A DNA stretch of 64,000 nt, from assembly GCF_041260155.1 (NCBI RefSeq), contig NC_091945.1, positions 31,316,296 to 31,380,295 on the forward strand, read 5' to 3'. Each line of letters begins with the position of its first letter. The first letter of the stretch is position 1. The notes under the pieces were generated by a model that did not search any database, had not been told where the DNA came from, and saw nothing but the letters and a program-made list of their open reading frames with translations. Source of the stretch: Ptychodera flava. Its lineage: Eukaryota; Hemichordata; Enteropneusta; Ptychoderidae. Shown here piece by piece: positions 23,601 through 33,491 of this stretch. The position numbers and the translations under genes were made by a program.

Positions 23601-26384
23601 TGTAAATGACTTGTTGAGTTAATTGTTGTATCACAGTATTCGATATATCTAATTCTGTATTTTTTCCATTTTATATTCTGAATAAATACATTAAACATAT
23701 TTCACTGTCTCCAGTACATTACATTTTAAGTATTTTCACTTCATGCACTTTATCCCTTTCACACATGTTCAAATATCTGACCTGAGAACAAACACTAAAT
23801 AGTCCAGGATGGGAGCTACAGTGTCATTGACGCTATTTTTTACATTATTTACTCCCCCTTTCAAAACTTTCCCATGAATTGGGCGCAAGTTGAAAATAAT
23901 TTGTTCCAGTATAAGCATATCAGTAAACTCAGTGGAGGAGCTGCCTGTTGAGTTTTGGGTTATCAGTCGGCACATAATAAAACAGACTCATGTTTAGTTA
24001 AACGCCATATCAATATATATACATAGCAAACTGCTGAGCAAAGTTGCTTGGTAATTACCTAATTGGGCATACAGAATATATCTTGAACACTTTGTTTATT
24101 CATTTATTGACAAGAAGAGACAGGATTATCTTAAATCTCAATTTGTCAGGATAGAATGTTAGAACTTGAACACAGATCAGATATGTTCACACAGTTTGCA
24201 TATCAGATTGTAAAATTTGGTCTTTCTTGACAGGTATGGGTGATGTGGTTTGGTGATCACACATACACGCAGGTTGAACCTGAAAAGTTGAAAACATTAT
24301 CTGAAGGTTTAGAAACGCACCACAGAGCAAGGAAAAGAAATAGAAGGTAAGGCCATACATTACCAACTTGATTCGAATTTGTATAACCCTTTCATTACAG
24401 TAACTCTAGTTTAGTCTACCCCTGTTATCAAAAATAGCTCATTTGGAATATTCTACAAGAAATAGGGATGGCAAGCAAGTAAACATCCTTTATTGTTTAT
24501 TCTCAAACGTGCTGTAGATTTTAAAGTCACCAGTCTCTCAATACAAATTAAATACAATGATATATGAAAACCAGGAAGACAAATATATAAGTAAAGTGAG
24601 TAAAGTGGCAATGTGTGACAGATAGATATGACAAACTCTTATATATATCATATATAATATACCAATATGATTGCTGCATGTTTTTTCTGTGAATGAAAAG
24701 TTTGTTCTTCACCGATTTCTAACTCAGAGGCCGTAAGATGAATAGTCACCTTGAAGCCGCCATTCAGGAAGCCATGATGGAATTAGACAAACAGGTCAGT
24801 ACATCTACTACCCCCAAGCCCTATAGACCCCCTCACTGATCAAAGTTGGTTCAATCCAAATCTTTTTTGTTGCACACATGGATCTGTATACAGGAAAATG
24901 GGTAGGAAGGGTTACAGTGCTTTCATCAGGGAGCCTTGACATTTGACTTTATAATCTTGAAAGCTAGCATAAATCTGTATGTAGTACAGGTTGCCTTTTT
25001 CTTTCAGATGTTATTAGAGGAGTTACATTTCCTCTGGGACACGTTCTTAGCCAATGATACTTTCCTCTAGAGTTGCAATTTTGACATCAATAAATCCTAT
25101 GAAAGTGTTATCCTAACATCTCAGATTTCTTTTAATGGGTTATTTTCAGTATCACTGACCTTGTACAGTCAATCTCAGTAGAGTTACAGATTTCTTCAGA
25201 TCACTTTTCATTCAGATGTGTTTTGTCTGATACTTAAACCTAAAAGTTATCTGCTGTGGACAATGGGTTACAGGTAGCTGTCAGATTGGCCATTTAAGCC
25301 ATTGATTCTCAGGAGACCGAGTGCATTAGGGATGTATATTAATAGAAATTAGTCATTTGATATCCTGTTACAGTGACTACATCACGCATTGCGTTTTGGA
25401 ACAGAAATCTTTAGGTATAATTAGACATCTTGCTGAACAAGAAACAATATGTGGAAATGACAAAACCCTTTATCATTGACTTTCTTAATGATCAAGGAAG
25501 CGTATTAAACATAAAGGTGCATATGAATTTTCCAGTGTTTATACATAAAAAAAAGGTGTACGCATCACTTTTCTGCTAACACTGCGTTGGATAACTTTCA
25601 CCATAGATAAACTTATCATTAGACCTTGATCATAGGTTTTTAAAACAAATAACTGTTAACTTAAAGGTAGTTTGTGCCTTGGAAATAAATTACTTCTCAA
25701 ACTTTCCTTCAGCAAACTTTCAACCATACTCTTTTGAAGTCAAGAATAACAAATTTGGGTCACAGTGCAAATTTTGCTTCTAGGGAAAAATTACCCAGTT
25801 AACCATTATTTGAAATTAGAAATGGCAGCTACCTCTGTGTTATCTCTATTTGGAAACTAAGCTGTTGAAAATTTTATTTACTTCATTAGCTCCAAAATGA
25901 GCCCCCACCAGTGGTAGGCCAAAAGAGTAATGTAGAAGTTTTAGAGTCTGAATATCTGTCCCTGAGGCGCATTCTACCTTTACTCAGGAGATGCCTTTTC
26001 CTGTACATTTTACTGTTATTTTTGTTTGTTCAGTGTTTCTAATACCACAAGGAGGTAACATTGTTTTCCATGAAGTATGACTTTAATATGGTTAGTGTAA
26101 ATTTGCAAATCCATACATACTGTGCACTTGATCTTTACAAACAATCATAAATTTTGAAGTTGAAACATGTCAAGACTCTGTCAAATTGTCAAATTCACTA
26201 TCCCATAATCAAACTCTTACAATTGCTTGAGATAACTGTGAAATGCTCTTCTATACTACCAAATGTGACTTCTAATCTGGGTAAACTAATGAACGCTTTG
26301 CACCATTCTTTTCAGCCACTGGATTCTAAACCAAAGGGTTTCTACAAATCTCGGCCGAAAATCAAAAGGAGAAAACTCAGGTGA
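2493..26384 (+). CDS. MBD5: MBD5/MBD6-like methyl-CpG-binding-domain protein (7 coding exons)
   Basis: Coding exons are 2493-2683, 8796-9109, 10065-14302, 15905-16077, 24234-24346, 24728-24794 and 26316-26384, all with GT..AG borders and matching phases. The product is about 1,720 residues, against roughly 1,500 for human MBD5. An MBD domain (about residues 42-115: VPFGWQR, then [17 protein letters not shown]) is followed by a long Gln/Asn/Ser/Pro-rich middle, an acidic run and a PWWP domain ([16 protein letters not shown], then [20 protein letters not shown]). The C-terminal helix reads [16 protein letters not shown] and the tail is basic (KRRKLR). MBD5 and MBD6 form the family that combines these parts. 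Family members are known to bind PR-DUB (BAP1) through the MBD and not to read methyl-CpG; this gene may be the single pre-duplication ortholog of MBD5 and MBD6. The large exon changes reading frame near 11.91-11.98 kb (separate entry). The MBD5 symbol is by family; MBD6 is equally possible. Confidence 0.9.
6359..6560. repeat. Hairpin-led dispersed repeat (family unknown)
   Basis: It opens with a small palindrome (ATCACAACT, 3-base loop, AGTTGTGAT at about 6359-6380). A stretch follows containing AAAACTGCTGAACAGA and TTGATATTTGGTACAGA. The same layout, a terminal hairpin then a TTGATATTTGGT block, recurs in the unrelated-looking repeat starting at 20883. The far end could not be placed, and the family is not recognised. 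Confidence 0.35.
7548..8320 (+). mobile_element. Truncated tandem-repeat element, copy A (Helentron/HINE-like)
   Basis: It starts AGTCCCCACGGACACCGTCC with an internal hairpin, GTCCCC pairing with GGGGAC at 7549-7575. A second start (AGTCCCCATGGATGAAG, about 7880) lies inside. Two ~225-bp core units follow, the anchor GTCCATAACTCAG lying at 8008 and 8233. No GTGGGGACT 3' end is present, so the copy is truncated near 8320. It matches copy C at 21549-23615 in its core and also in about 100 bp of upstream flank (about 7770-7876 against 21420-21548). Confidence 0.6.
8796..9109 (+). CDS. MBD5: MBD5/6-like exon 2, second half of MBD domain
   Basis: Residues 64-168. It joins exon 1 through a split serine codon (AG|C) to read [20 protein letters not shown], matching the family's YxSPSGTxLxSLEQVK. 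It continues with [19 protein letters not shown], the cysteine-rich signature of MBD5/MBD6. The rest is charged and unrecognised. It ends in phase 1 at donor GTAAGCA. Confidence 0.92.
9110..10064 (+). other. Intron 2 of the MBD5/6-like gene
   Basis: A 955-bp AT-rich intron with a good pyrimidine tract and TTGCAG acceptor. I see no repeat or gene within it. Confidence 0.8.
10065..14302 (+). CDS. MBD5: MBD5/6-like giant exon 3, low-complexity central region
   Basis: At 4.2 kb this is the bulk of the protein. It opens with a basic patch ([18 protein letters not shown]-like), then [21 protein letters not shown] proline-directed array of SPMRSP, SPLHSP, SPLRSP and KSPIRNPF follows at about 10409-10500. 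Long Gln/Met/Asn-rich stretches (about 12290-13080), a Ser/Thr-rich block and an Asp/Glu run (about 14200-14275) complete it. The frame used from 10157 stops at 11977, while the frame used to the end is open only from 11911, so the coding path needs a shift. The 3' end is donor GGAG|GTAATT, phase 1, which fits the PWWP exon. Similarity to vertebrate MBD5/6 is weak here. Confidence 0.85.
11911..11979 (+). other. Reading-frame change inside MBD5/6-like exon 3
   Basis: The upstream frame (open from the exon start) ends with a stop at 11977. The downstream frame begins after a TGA at 11908-11910 and stays open to 14302. Possible causes are a one-base assembly error, a true frameshift, or a 278-bp intron from GTAAGT (11636) to an AG at 11912-11913, which joins phase 0 to phase 0 and restores frame. 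The best-looking acceptor nearby (TTGTACAG, 11902) does not restore frame. No choice can be made from this sequence alone. Confidence 0.6.
14303..15904 (+). other. Intron 3 of the MBD5/6-like gene
   Basis: A 1.6-kb AT-rich intron ending in TGTGTTATTCAG. Short open frames inside it show no domain, and I see no repeat. Confidence 0.8.
15905..16077 (+). CDS. MBD5: MBD5/6-like exon 4, N-terminal half of PWWP domain
   Basis: It encodes [17 protein letters not shown], then [19 protein letters not shown]. The PWWP signature is present as PSWP, and the aromatic residues expected for a methyl-lysine cage region are retained. Phase runs from 1 to 0 with donor GGAAG|GTAGGT. The family has the same split PWWP next to an acidic linker. 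Confidence 0.95.
16078..17530 (+). other. First part of intron 4 of the MBD5/6-like gene
   Basis: AT-rich intron sequence with no gene or repeat that I can identify. The intron continues to 24233 and is filled mainly by the LINE and tandem-repeat elements listed next. Confidence 0.75.
18346..20011 (+). mobile_element. Tandem-repeat element copy B, 150-bp units (Helentron/HINE-like)
   Basis: The left end is AGTCCCCACGGACACTGTCC, with its own hairpin, followed by a short GTGC microsatellite at about 18391-18418. About six and a half ~150-bp units follow; the anchor CATAACTCAG recurs near 18587, 18737, 18888, 19038, 19188 and 19338. Unique sequence then leads to GTGGGGACT (19981-19989) and a hairpin GTCAT-5-ATGAC (19992-20006) before TTGTT. 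Short subterminal inverted repeats, central tandem repeats and a 3' stem-loop are the known design of Helentron-type non-autonomous elements. No protein is encoded. The insertion splits an L2-like LINE, which fixes both ends. Confidence 0.65.
18430..19420. repeat. 150-bp tandem repeat array (~6.5 copies)
   Basis: This is the core of element B. Each unit contains ATAACTCAGACATGTTTCAA, a GTTGGTACAAGGACATTG block and the near-perfect palindrome ATGGCCGCCAGGCGGCCAT. The period is divisible by three, so the array stays open in some frames over long distances (for example 18382-18942); these frames are repeat artefacts, not genes. Confidence 0.8.
20089..20882 (+). other. Intron 4 spacer between elements
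   Basis: AT-rich intron sequence after the LINE tail, with no gene or repeat that I recognise. Confidence 0.6.
21549..23615 (+). mobile_element. Tandem-repeat element copy C, 226-bp units (Helentron/HINE-like)
   Basis: The left end is AGTCCCCACGGATGAAGTCC. The right end is GTGGGGACT (23585-23593) plus the hairpin GTCAT-5-ATGAC (23596-23610) and TTGTT. The hairpin stem is identical to that of copy B while the loop differs, so the stem looks conserved. About eight ~226-bp units lie between. No open frame looks protein-coding. The ends match copy B but the internal units differ, so these are two subfamilies sharing termini. Confidence 0.7.
21640..23500. repeat. 226-bp tandem repeat array (~8 copies) with receptor-type sites
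   Basis: The anchor GTCCATAACTCAG is at 21701, 21928, 22153, 22379, 22605 and 22830, with decayed copies near 23055 and 23286. The order in each unit is GTCACGTGAC, a TGACCT half-site, TGACCTTTGACCT (a DR1 on the minus strand), CATAACTCAGTAACCACAAG, then CTAATTTTGAGCGAGCCAAT. The central units are most alike and the 3' ones most decayed. Confidence 0.85.
23819..24233 (+). other. End of intron 4 of the MBD5/6-like gene
   Basis: Unique AT-rich intron sequence leading to acceptor TTTCTTGACAG. Nothing else is seen. Confidence 0.7.
24234..24346 (+). CDS. MBD5: MBD5/6-like exon 5, C-terminal half of PWWP domain
   Basis: It encodes [20 protein letters not shown], then [18 protein letters not shown], with phase 0 to phase 2. 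VEPEKLKTL(S/T)EGLE and RxRKRNRR are near-identical to vertebrate MBD5. This confirms that the PWWP halves are joined across the 8-kb repeat-filled intron. Confidence 0.95.
24347..24727 (+). other. Intron 5 of the MBD5/6-like gene
   Basis: A 381-bp AT-rich intron with no visible feature. Confidence 0.8.
24728..24794 (+). CDS. MBD5: MBD5/6-like exon 6, conserved C-terminal helix
   Basis: It encodes [20 protein letters not shown], then DKQ. The same helix (GKLNNHLEAAI.EAM.ELDK) follows the PWWP domain in vertebrate MBD5/6. It enters with a split arginine codon and leaves in phase 0 at donor GTCAGT. Confidence 0.93.
24795..26315 (+). other. Intron 6 of the MBD5/6-like gene
   Basis: A 1.5-kb AT-rich intron with no recognisable gene or repeat. 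It ends in CATTCTTTTCAG. Confidence 0.8.
26316..26384 (+). CDS. MBD5: MBD5/6-like terminal exon, basic tail
   Basis: It encodes [20 protein letters not shown] and ends LR before TGA (26382-26384). The Lys/Arg-rich end resembles the PKRRK terminus of vertebrate MBD5 and could act as a nuclear-localisation signal. Phase 0 fits exon 6. The exon is short, but the acceptor is strong and the match at the tail is good. Confidence 0.8.
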   Translation, partial: PLDSKPKGFYKSRPKIKRRKLR

Positions 26385-27920
26385 TGGTTTCAGTGCCTGA
26401 CCACATGAACATCAGTGGTATGGGTGTACGTCAGAGTAGGTCTCTATCTACTCACCAAGTACTACTAGAAGTTCAGCTGGATAAAGGACGTCGCATAGTC
26501 AAGACGAAAAAAAAGACTTGAATGGAAAGTTATAACTGTCTGTAGTGATGCTAATCAAGGGTTACTCAGTAAGTCAGGCAAGCGATCCCACCACCAGGCA
26601 ATGGTGACATCCTGAGGAATGGTTTCACCGAACTGTTCAAAACAAGTGGACCATGCCAACACACAGGGTTTGAATCATGCTACATGTTGGGATGCAAAAC
26701 TCTTGCCAGAAACAATTAACTACTGAGTTACGGGGGAGAAATGAATGTGGACTCATAATGTTATGAGAGTGTGGCATTGAAGACATTTCTGTTTCATACT
26801 TAAAACAAAGACATTATGCACAGTGTTAGACAAGAATGATGCCAAAAGCAGTCAACCTAAATGATTTCGTACTTTTTGTGTGATTTCATTATTTTTTTCC
26901 AGTATCAGAATTATTTATTCATAAAACACAAGCAACTCTATCTCACTTACATTCAGCTATTACTCTCTTTCTGACCTTTCCTTCTAGAAAAGAGATTAGC
27001 CGATGTTTGCGTCAGATCTGTGACATTGAACATAGAGGAGTTGTAATTACATCTTTTGAATATCTATTTCAACTTTCCACAGGCTGAGATGGTAATGCAC
27101 CATCGTATTTTCACTTTTGTTTTGCGTTTCTGTTTCTTTCCTGTTGTTTTTTTCCATTTTAAAACTTAAAAAAAGAAAAGAACAAAAACAGTTTTGAAAG
27201 TTTACAAAGCATTTATTTCTTCATGGTCTTTCGTGTAATTTTTGCCCTTCTGATATGTGATATGCAACATTGTGCATGGTTTTAAAACAGGGTATGGCAC
27301 AAGATAAGTGATTTTATAAATTTGAATCGCTAAGATTGTTCAAAACAAATATTGTAAAGCATGATTTCTGTCGAACACTGCGCAAAATTATCATCCTATA
27401 CACAGACAGATGTTAACACTATGTCTCGTGTAAGGTCCTACAAGTTAACATTACCTGAAATTTTATACATTGACACAGTTGTTCGATTTGTCCGTTGTAG
27501 GTAATTTTAATCATAATTATTCTTTCAAATATCAGTTGTTCATAGAACCGTTTTAAGCTCCTGACATTTGAGTAAAATTTGTCTAGGCATTTCATTATTT
27601 AAGTGTTGTTTTTTACAGGAATTTGGAAATGGCAGGGAAATTGTATTCTACACAGTATTTTGGTTCATATTTTAACCAATGGTGATCCAGATTCATTGGA
27701 TGTGTTGTGATGATTTAATATTCGCAACGCAAACAACAAGTAACCACTGCAGAGAGAAATTTTATCTTCTATTGACTCCTCATCAGTAGCCCTTCTTTTT
27801 AACTCAGAATAATTGTACATGAGGTGTATTTTCATGGAAGGTTTTAACAGTTTGCAGTGATTGGGAAGGACAAGTCTTTTTCATGAGGTGCATTTTAACT
27901 TTTACTCAGCCCCAATTTAA

Positions 27921-28005
27921 CCCTTTCACCCCCAGTTCCCTGTATACAGGTCCAACTTTACCATAAAAAACAATGGATTTGGGACAAACCATGGTGGTGA
28001 AAGGG
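27921..28005. mobile_element. 85-bp TTAA MITE (piggyBac-like), copy 1
   Basis: The ends are inverted repeats CCCTTTCACC / GGTGAAAGGG, flanked by TTAA at 27917-27920 and 28006-28009. A TTAA target duplication with CCC-initial termini is the signature of piggyBac-type transposition. A diverged copy of the same length lies at 52635-52718. Confidence 0.7.
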
Positions 28006-29737
28006 TTAAACTGCTTCAGCAGTGTAGCTGCTCTTCATCCTATAGTTGCATTGCAAAGAGAGAAAATTTTTTTGTATATGGGGTTTGAATTGTGCATATT
28101 TCACACAAACAGATCACACCAACTTAGAGTAATAAGGGGACAAATCTCTACCGTTTCCCTTTTTAACGTAAATTCTATTTCCCACAACATGATTAAGTGA
28201 TGAAATATGATAAATTTTACCATTTCAGTCAGAGTTTGCTGCAACCCTTTTTTGTATATTGATGTCAATGAACTCATGTACAGAAACCAGGTGAGGGGGT
28301 TAAACCGAGTAACTATTCTAAATTCTTTTGCCTTGCATTTGTCACAATTCTCTTGTCAAAAATTTTTGTTGTAATATGTGTTATTCGACTCTGATTGTGT
28401 ATTGTGAACGTTTCAGCTTCCTTTTATTCACTGGGACATTGGGCAAAAGAAGAACACTGATTGATAACTATTTGGTGCTTGACAAGACAACTTTTTGAAG
28501 TCTATTCCATCTATCAAATTGGTAAAGGAATGAAAGACAGGAATGCATAGATTTGCCAAAATGCAGACATGTCTGTGTACGTGTTGTGAGAAGTTAAAAT
28601 GTAGTGGGTGTGTCTGAAGATAAAGAAGTGACAAGATAATACTTGTGATAAATTGGTAGGATTCCAGCAATGTGGCTTTGGGTAACTGTCACAGCTAGTT
28701 TGATTTACCATAGGTTAACCTTATCTCCTGTGTACTTTGGTATAAATCAATATCTTTTCAATAACAACGCTTGAACTGTATTCTGTTAAATGTATGATCT
28801 GAATGATTCTTCATTTAGGTTTCTCAAAGTATCCAGTCGGATTGGCAAAATTGTGCTGTTGGAAATAGCCTTTGCCATGTGTACAACCGAGACAGGTCAC
28901 TTTTGGTTATAGCTTCTTTAAAACCATGGAAAGCTCCCATGGAAGTGGAAGATTGTGACCAAGGCATAATGAAAATTGTCCCTTCACCAGTGAAATGATT
29001 GCAACAATTGAGTTGGAAAACATGCTTTGCATTCTGATGCAAAAAAACTTTCATGAACTTTAACATTTTATCTGTGATGGAGTATTGGCTAATTTCTTTA
29101 TTGTTTTTCAGATACGGCATGCACATGGCTTTTATTACATTTCTTTATCACTAGCTTGTTTGATTGACTATCATCTTATGAACAATGATGCTCTGATGTG
29201 TAACTAGCTATAATGTACAACAACCTAGAATGCAATGGCCATGCCAGTACAATGTATAATGTCAATGAGATGTAACTCAATATATTCTCATCAAAATTGT
29301 ACTTCAAGCAATATTCTGTCTTGTCCTCAAATACTGTAATAGACACTTGCTTCATTCACCCTGTTATTTATGCACCCTGTGGTGTTCAGGAGTAGGGTGT
29401 ACATTGATAGACTTTTCTCACTCTTTGAGAAGTGTAGTGCTCCCACACAGTACAGATCACACTCCAAGCTGTGACCACATTCTTTGAAGGCTAACATTGC
29501 CTCTGATGACTCTATAGAACAAAGGCACACAGATGTTTTGCATTACTTATATCATGTTAAGATGCTTTTTCCATCAGAAAGCCTTGGTTCACAATATTTT
29601 GCCAGATTAGGATCTTTACCAAGTAAACATATTCTCACATTATTCATTGTGTTGGGATGCAATCACAATTATATTTTATATTACATAGTTGTATCTAGTA
29701 TGTCTTCTTGATTTGCAAAAATGTAGTGATTTGCCAC

Positions 29738-29797
29738 TTTTATGCAAGTTGTGGCAGTACAAGCCTTATCTAGATTGCTACCACAACTTGACGTAAA
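29738..29797 (+). ncRNA. Candidate pre-miRNA-like hairpin
   Basis: The 5' arm TTTATGCAAGTTGTGGCAG pairs with the 3' arm CTACCACAACTTGACGTAAA: about 18 pairs including one G-U, one single-base bulge and one mismatch. The loop is about 20 bases. Size and shape suit a short animal pre-miRNA, but I recognise no known family seed. It may also be a decayed palindromic MITE. Confidence 0.3.
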
Positions 29798-32472
29798 TGT
29801 ACAAATAATATGAAAGTCAAGTTTCAGATGTAGTGTTTCTTGTCTGTGTTGATTAATTTTGTTATGTAGCATGTAGTGTTTCATGTTGGCCGATTATCTT
29901 ATGTTCTGTATGGTCCAGATAGCAATGTATGCTCCTATATATTTAATGTGAAGTCTGTTGTCATTTTGCTGCTTTATTATTTCACTGATCCTTACACCAA
30001 TAATTGAAAGTTTTTTGCAGTGCATGTTTTTTGTATTTTACCCTCCACTCTGAGTTCAGAACAAATGTGATTGGTAAATACTCTGATCATGTGGGTAACT
30101 TGAGCCAGAACCTGTCTTCACTTTGGGGATGTGCCATCGGAATGCTTCAGTCATTGAGAAAGTGTGAATTTACATGTCCGGATATCACTGATGGAATTGA
30201 ACTTGCAGTGTAAAACTCAGTAGATTGACAGTGCGGCTCTTTATAGTAATGATGAATTTTGACCTGGCAGTGGAAAATCAGAGGGTTATATTTTCTTGTG
30301 ATTTCCATCAGTCATCATGAGACAACAGACAATATGTGTGGAGATTTGGAAACTCATAAATTGACAAGTATTCTGGCTTTGCCAATATGTAGGTAAATGA
30401 CACCAGAGTTCCCTGTCATTTTGCCCTTGGTTTTCTACTTGTACATAAATCCAGCAATGTTTAGGAACAGCAGCAAAGTCACCACAGCTCCAGCCATATA
30501 CCCATGCTCCAAAATCAGAGATTTTGACCTCGTTGTCTTGTCCATGGTCAGATTAAAGGTGACACTCATCTCATCAAATCCATGGGGAAAGTAGTGCGTT
30601 TCAAAAAGAGCATTTGAATGACTTTAAAAAATTTGCTGATGAGTATCTACACTTCCACCATCATGGTTTGGCCAAACACATAGAATAAGGGATGAATGTC
30701 TCAAGTATTTTGATAAATGTCTGCTAATTCTGCCCCTTCTAACTTGGTATGGTTTGGTTGACCAAGAACTGTATTTATTGATACTTCAAGAAGACTGCAT
30801 TACTCAAAAGGGTATAACATTGTAGTTGCTCACAAGTGACAGATGAGTCTATGTGTACTTGACATAAATCAAGTATGTCAGTGGGTAGATTGTCAGCTAA
30901 CCATGCCAGAGGGTCTTGGTTTAACACTGTAATCAGCAATACCTTCAAACCTTCATTGTTCAGTGAACAAATGTTTTTGTATCTTGTGGCACCAGTGGTA
31001 AGAAAGCAGCAAGACTGTCTCTTAGGGTGTGTATTGATACACTGAAATATTGATGGAAAGCCCCTAATTTTGATAGAAATATACTTGTTTATGGCTTGTG
31101 GCTCAAGGAGGAACACAAATGTAAAAAATGATTCTCGTGTCAGCAGAAGGAAAATGTGTAGGTGTTGATAACACCCATATACACCCACACATTTGGCCAA
31201 GACCACTGGTTTATATCCGTCTTTGGCTGAGTATTTACGCAACTATAGAATGTAAGATCAACATGAAATAGTGTGTAACACGTCCTTTTAGACACCTCTA
31301 TTAATAGCAACTTTCAAAGCCAGTGTTATGTTACATAGAACTCTGTATGTTTTAGGAGATTATTCCTCTGAAGAGGTTGTTCATTTATGGGTTCCACTGT
31401 ATTCGTAGGCATGCACATGTCACATATAAAAGCTGTATGACATTGTTTTTCAGACGACAGACTAACCCTTGAGATTTTTGCGTTTCGTTTGTTGTGGTGC
31501 GATGCATAATATTTCATCAGTGGAGATAATTGCAGAAATGGACACCCTCAATTCATCATTTCATATTAGAAATTTCCCTTCGCCATTCTTTTATCACACC
31601 GGGAGGAACTTTTCCTTCGATTTTTGCTATCTGGTGCCCTTAGTAAATTTCTTTGTTCACAGTCCTCAACTTTTCCTCAGATCTGCCCTCTTGCTGGCAA
31701 AAAAACAAACACAGAAATAGAACAATGTAAATACATACACCAATTTTCCAATATATTTCTTGAATGGGGCAAACAAAGGTATTGTTGATTTGTAATACCT
31801 TAACGCTTTGTTTTTCACCATTTTGCGTGAAGACCTACTCGCCCACGTATGGCAAACAAAGAATGTCATTGACCTCACCTGATATTGGTACCAATAAAAT
31901 TAGATTGCAATTTGTCACACACGGTTATCTGAAGTATGTATGTTGAATCTCATGCTGATTTTTCTTATGTAAACAATTATTTATTTTCACAAAATCAACT
32001 CCCCAAGAATATGGAAAGACTTGAAAGAAATAGATCTTGGATAGCGTTGTCAGTTTGAGGTCTTTTTTCTGCTGCTGTGTATATAGACAGTGATAATTCA
32101 AGTACTGCATATGTAGAGTGATACAAGTAAGTTTGAAAGACATTCATGCAATACTTATATTAATTATCAGTACAGAATTGAGTCCTGTTTATTAAATGTG
32201 TTTTTTTGTCAGGAGACACTTTTTAAGACAGATAAGTAGCAAGATTATTTCTGAGAAGTTTTTTATATAAAATGTACACAAAGATGAAATACCTACAGCT
32301 AATTTGATGTAAATAGCAAAATGAACTACTCTGTGAATGTGGCATGTTTGCCACATCAAGATGATATGCAGATGTGGTTGTCAAGGGAAACGTAGACTTG
32401 CAGATGATTGGCAAGCATAGGCACAACTCTGACGAAATTTGGTCATGTTGTGTGTGGTATTTCCACATAGAA

Positions 32473-32498
32473 TTTTTTTTTTTTTTGGGGGGGGGGGG
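32473..32498. repeat. T14-G12 homopolymer pair
   Basis: Fourteen T residues are followed directly by twelve G residues. This is a simple-sequence tract of no clear function, and the assembly may be unreliable here. Confidence 0.9.
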
Positions 32499-33491
32499 TT
32501 TCTAGATAGTCATGCAGTGAGATAAGTCACACAGTTACATGTGGCAGGGTGACACACATGTCAATGGTGTGCTTAGTGTGTACACTGAAATAAAATTGTT
32601 AGTTTGTATGCTGATCCAATGGTAACATTTGCATCAAGAATAAAATTAGTGGGAATGTACAGCCTGATTTATTTATATCAGTTTAACTGTCAGCAGACTT
32701 TTGGCATGTATTTGTACAGAGTATACTGCTTGAAATTTAATATTTTTACAAATAAAGTTTGCATTGCTTTCATGTCCTTTTTTTCTCACAGCTCAAACTG
32801 AAAAGATGTAATTTTTCAGTCGTTTGTCAGTGAAAGGTAAAACAAATATGGGGCATCTCAGAGTTACTGTAGAAATCACATGTAGTTATGGGGTACATAT
32901 AAGTAAGAAAGGGGCATGTTTTTGTATGGATGTTGTAGGAAACTGTGTGCAATGGAGATTTCTTCACTTTGGACAGTGGGGAAAATAAAAGTATGTAGAA
33001 ATATTTAGGGTTACATGAAAAAACATGCTTTTTATAGTTTATCTGCATATATTGTATTGATTCTTTGAAGTAAAACTTTGCATTCTATGTAACACTTGAT
33101 TAAATCACAAAGTGTAATATTTTCATATTATTCCAATGATAGAAATAATACTCTTCCAGTGGAAAAAACAACAATGCTTTTGTGTGATTTTTACCAAAGT
33201 ATGTATGTGTTGCACACAACCGGACAAGTTTCTCATTTGTCTTTTCTAGGGATTTGACTTCTTGAAAATTAATGTGAGGACTATTTTGGCGAGAATCCCT
33301 TGTATTTGAAGTGTCCACAAAGGATTATGAAATCTGTCTGTCACTTGAGAAATATATAAGACCCAGTGTTCTTTTCACCATGTTTGGGGCAAAGAGAGAA
33401 ATCTGCTCATCGCATAACAGGATACTAGAAGTAGAATGAGATAGCCGCACCAGAAAGCAGGTTTGTGAAATCTGATCGGGCTAGCCCTTAC

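Larger units (their letters stand above)
20883..23818. mobile_element. Candidate outer element with TAGCTCCCAT ends, hosting copy C
   Basis: The left end TAGCTCCCAT (20883-20892) is part of a terminal hairpin: AGCTCCCATAGCCATA folds on TATATGGCAATGGAAGCT. A GTATGTCT microsatellite follows (about 20940-20998). The inverse, ATGGGAGCTA, occurs at 23809-23818, beyond the nested copy C. Ten-base ends could match by chance, so the right border is tentative. Confidence 0.35.
26385..33484 (+). other. 3' UTR and intergenic region of the MBD5/6-like gene
   Basis: No protein-coding gene is seen. AATAAA-type signals appear far downstream (for example 32751-32756), so the 3' UTR may be long. It holds a TTAA MITE (27921-28005), a miRNA-like hairpin (29738-29797) and a T14-G12 run (32473-32498). 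Confidence 0.5.

Noticed and set aside
23585-23615. Bacterial-type terminator-like hairpin
   Set aside because: The stem-loop is the conserved 3' end of the tandem-repeat element, also present in copy B.
30775-31242. 155-codon minus-strand frame downstream of the MBD5/6-like gene
   Set aside because: No domain, no start context or splice partners, and AT-rich composition like the surroundings.
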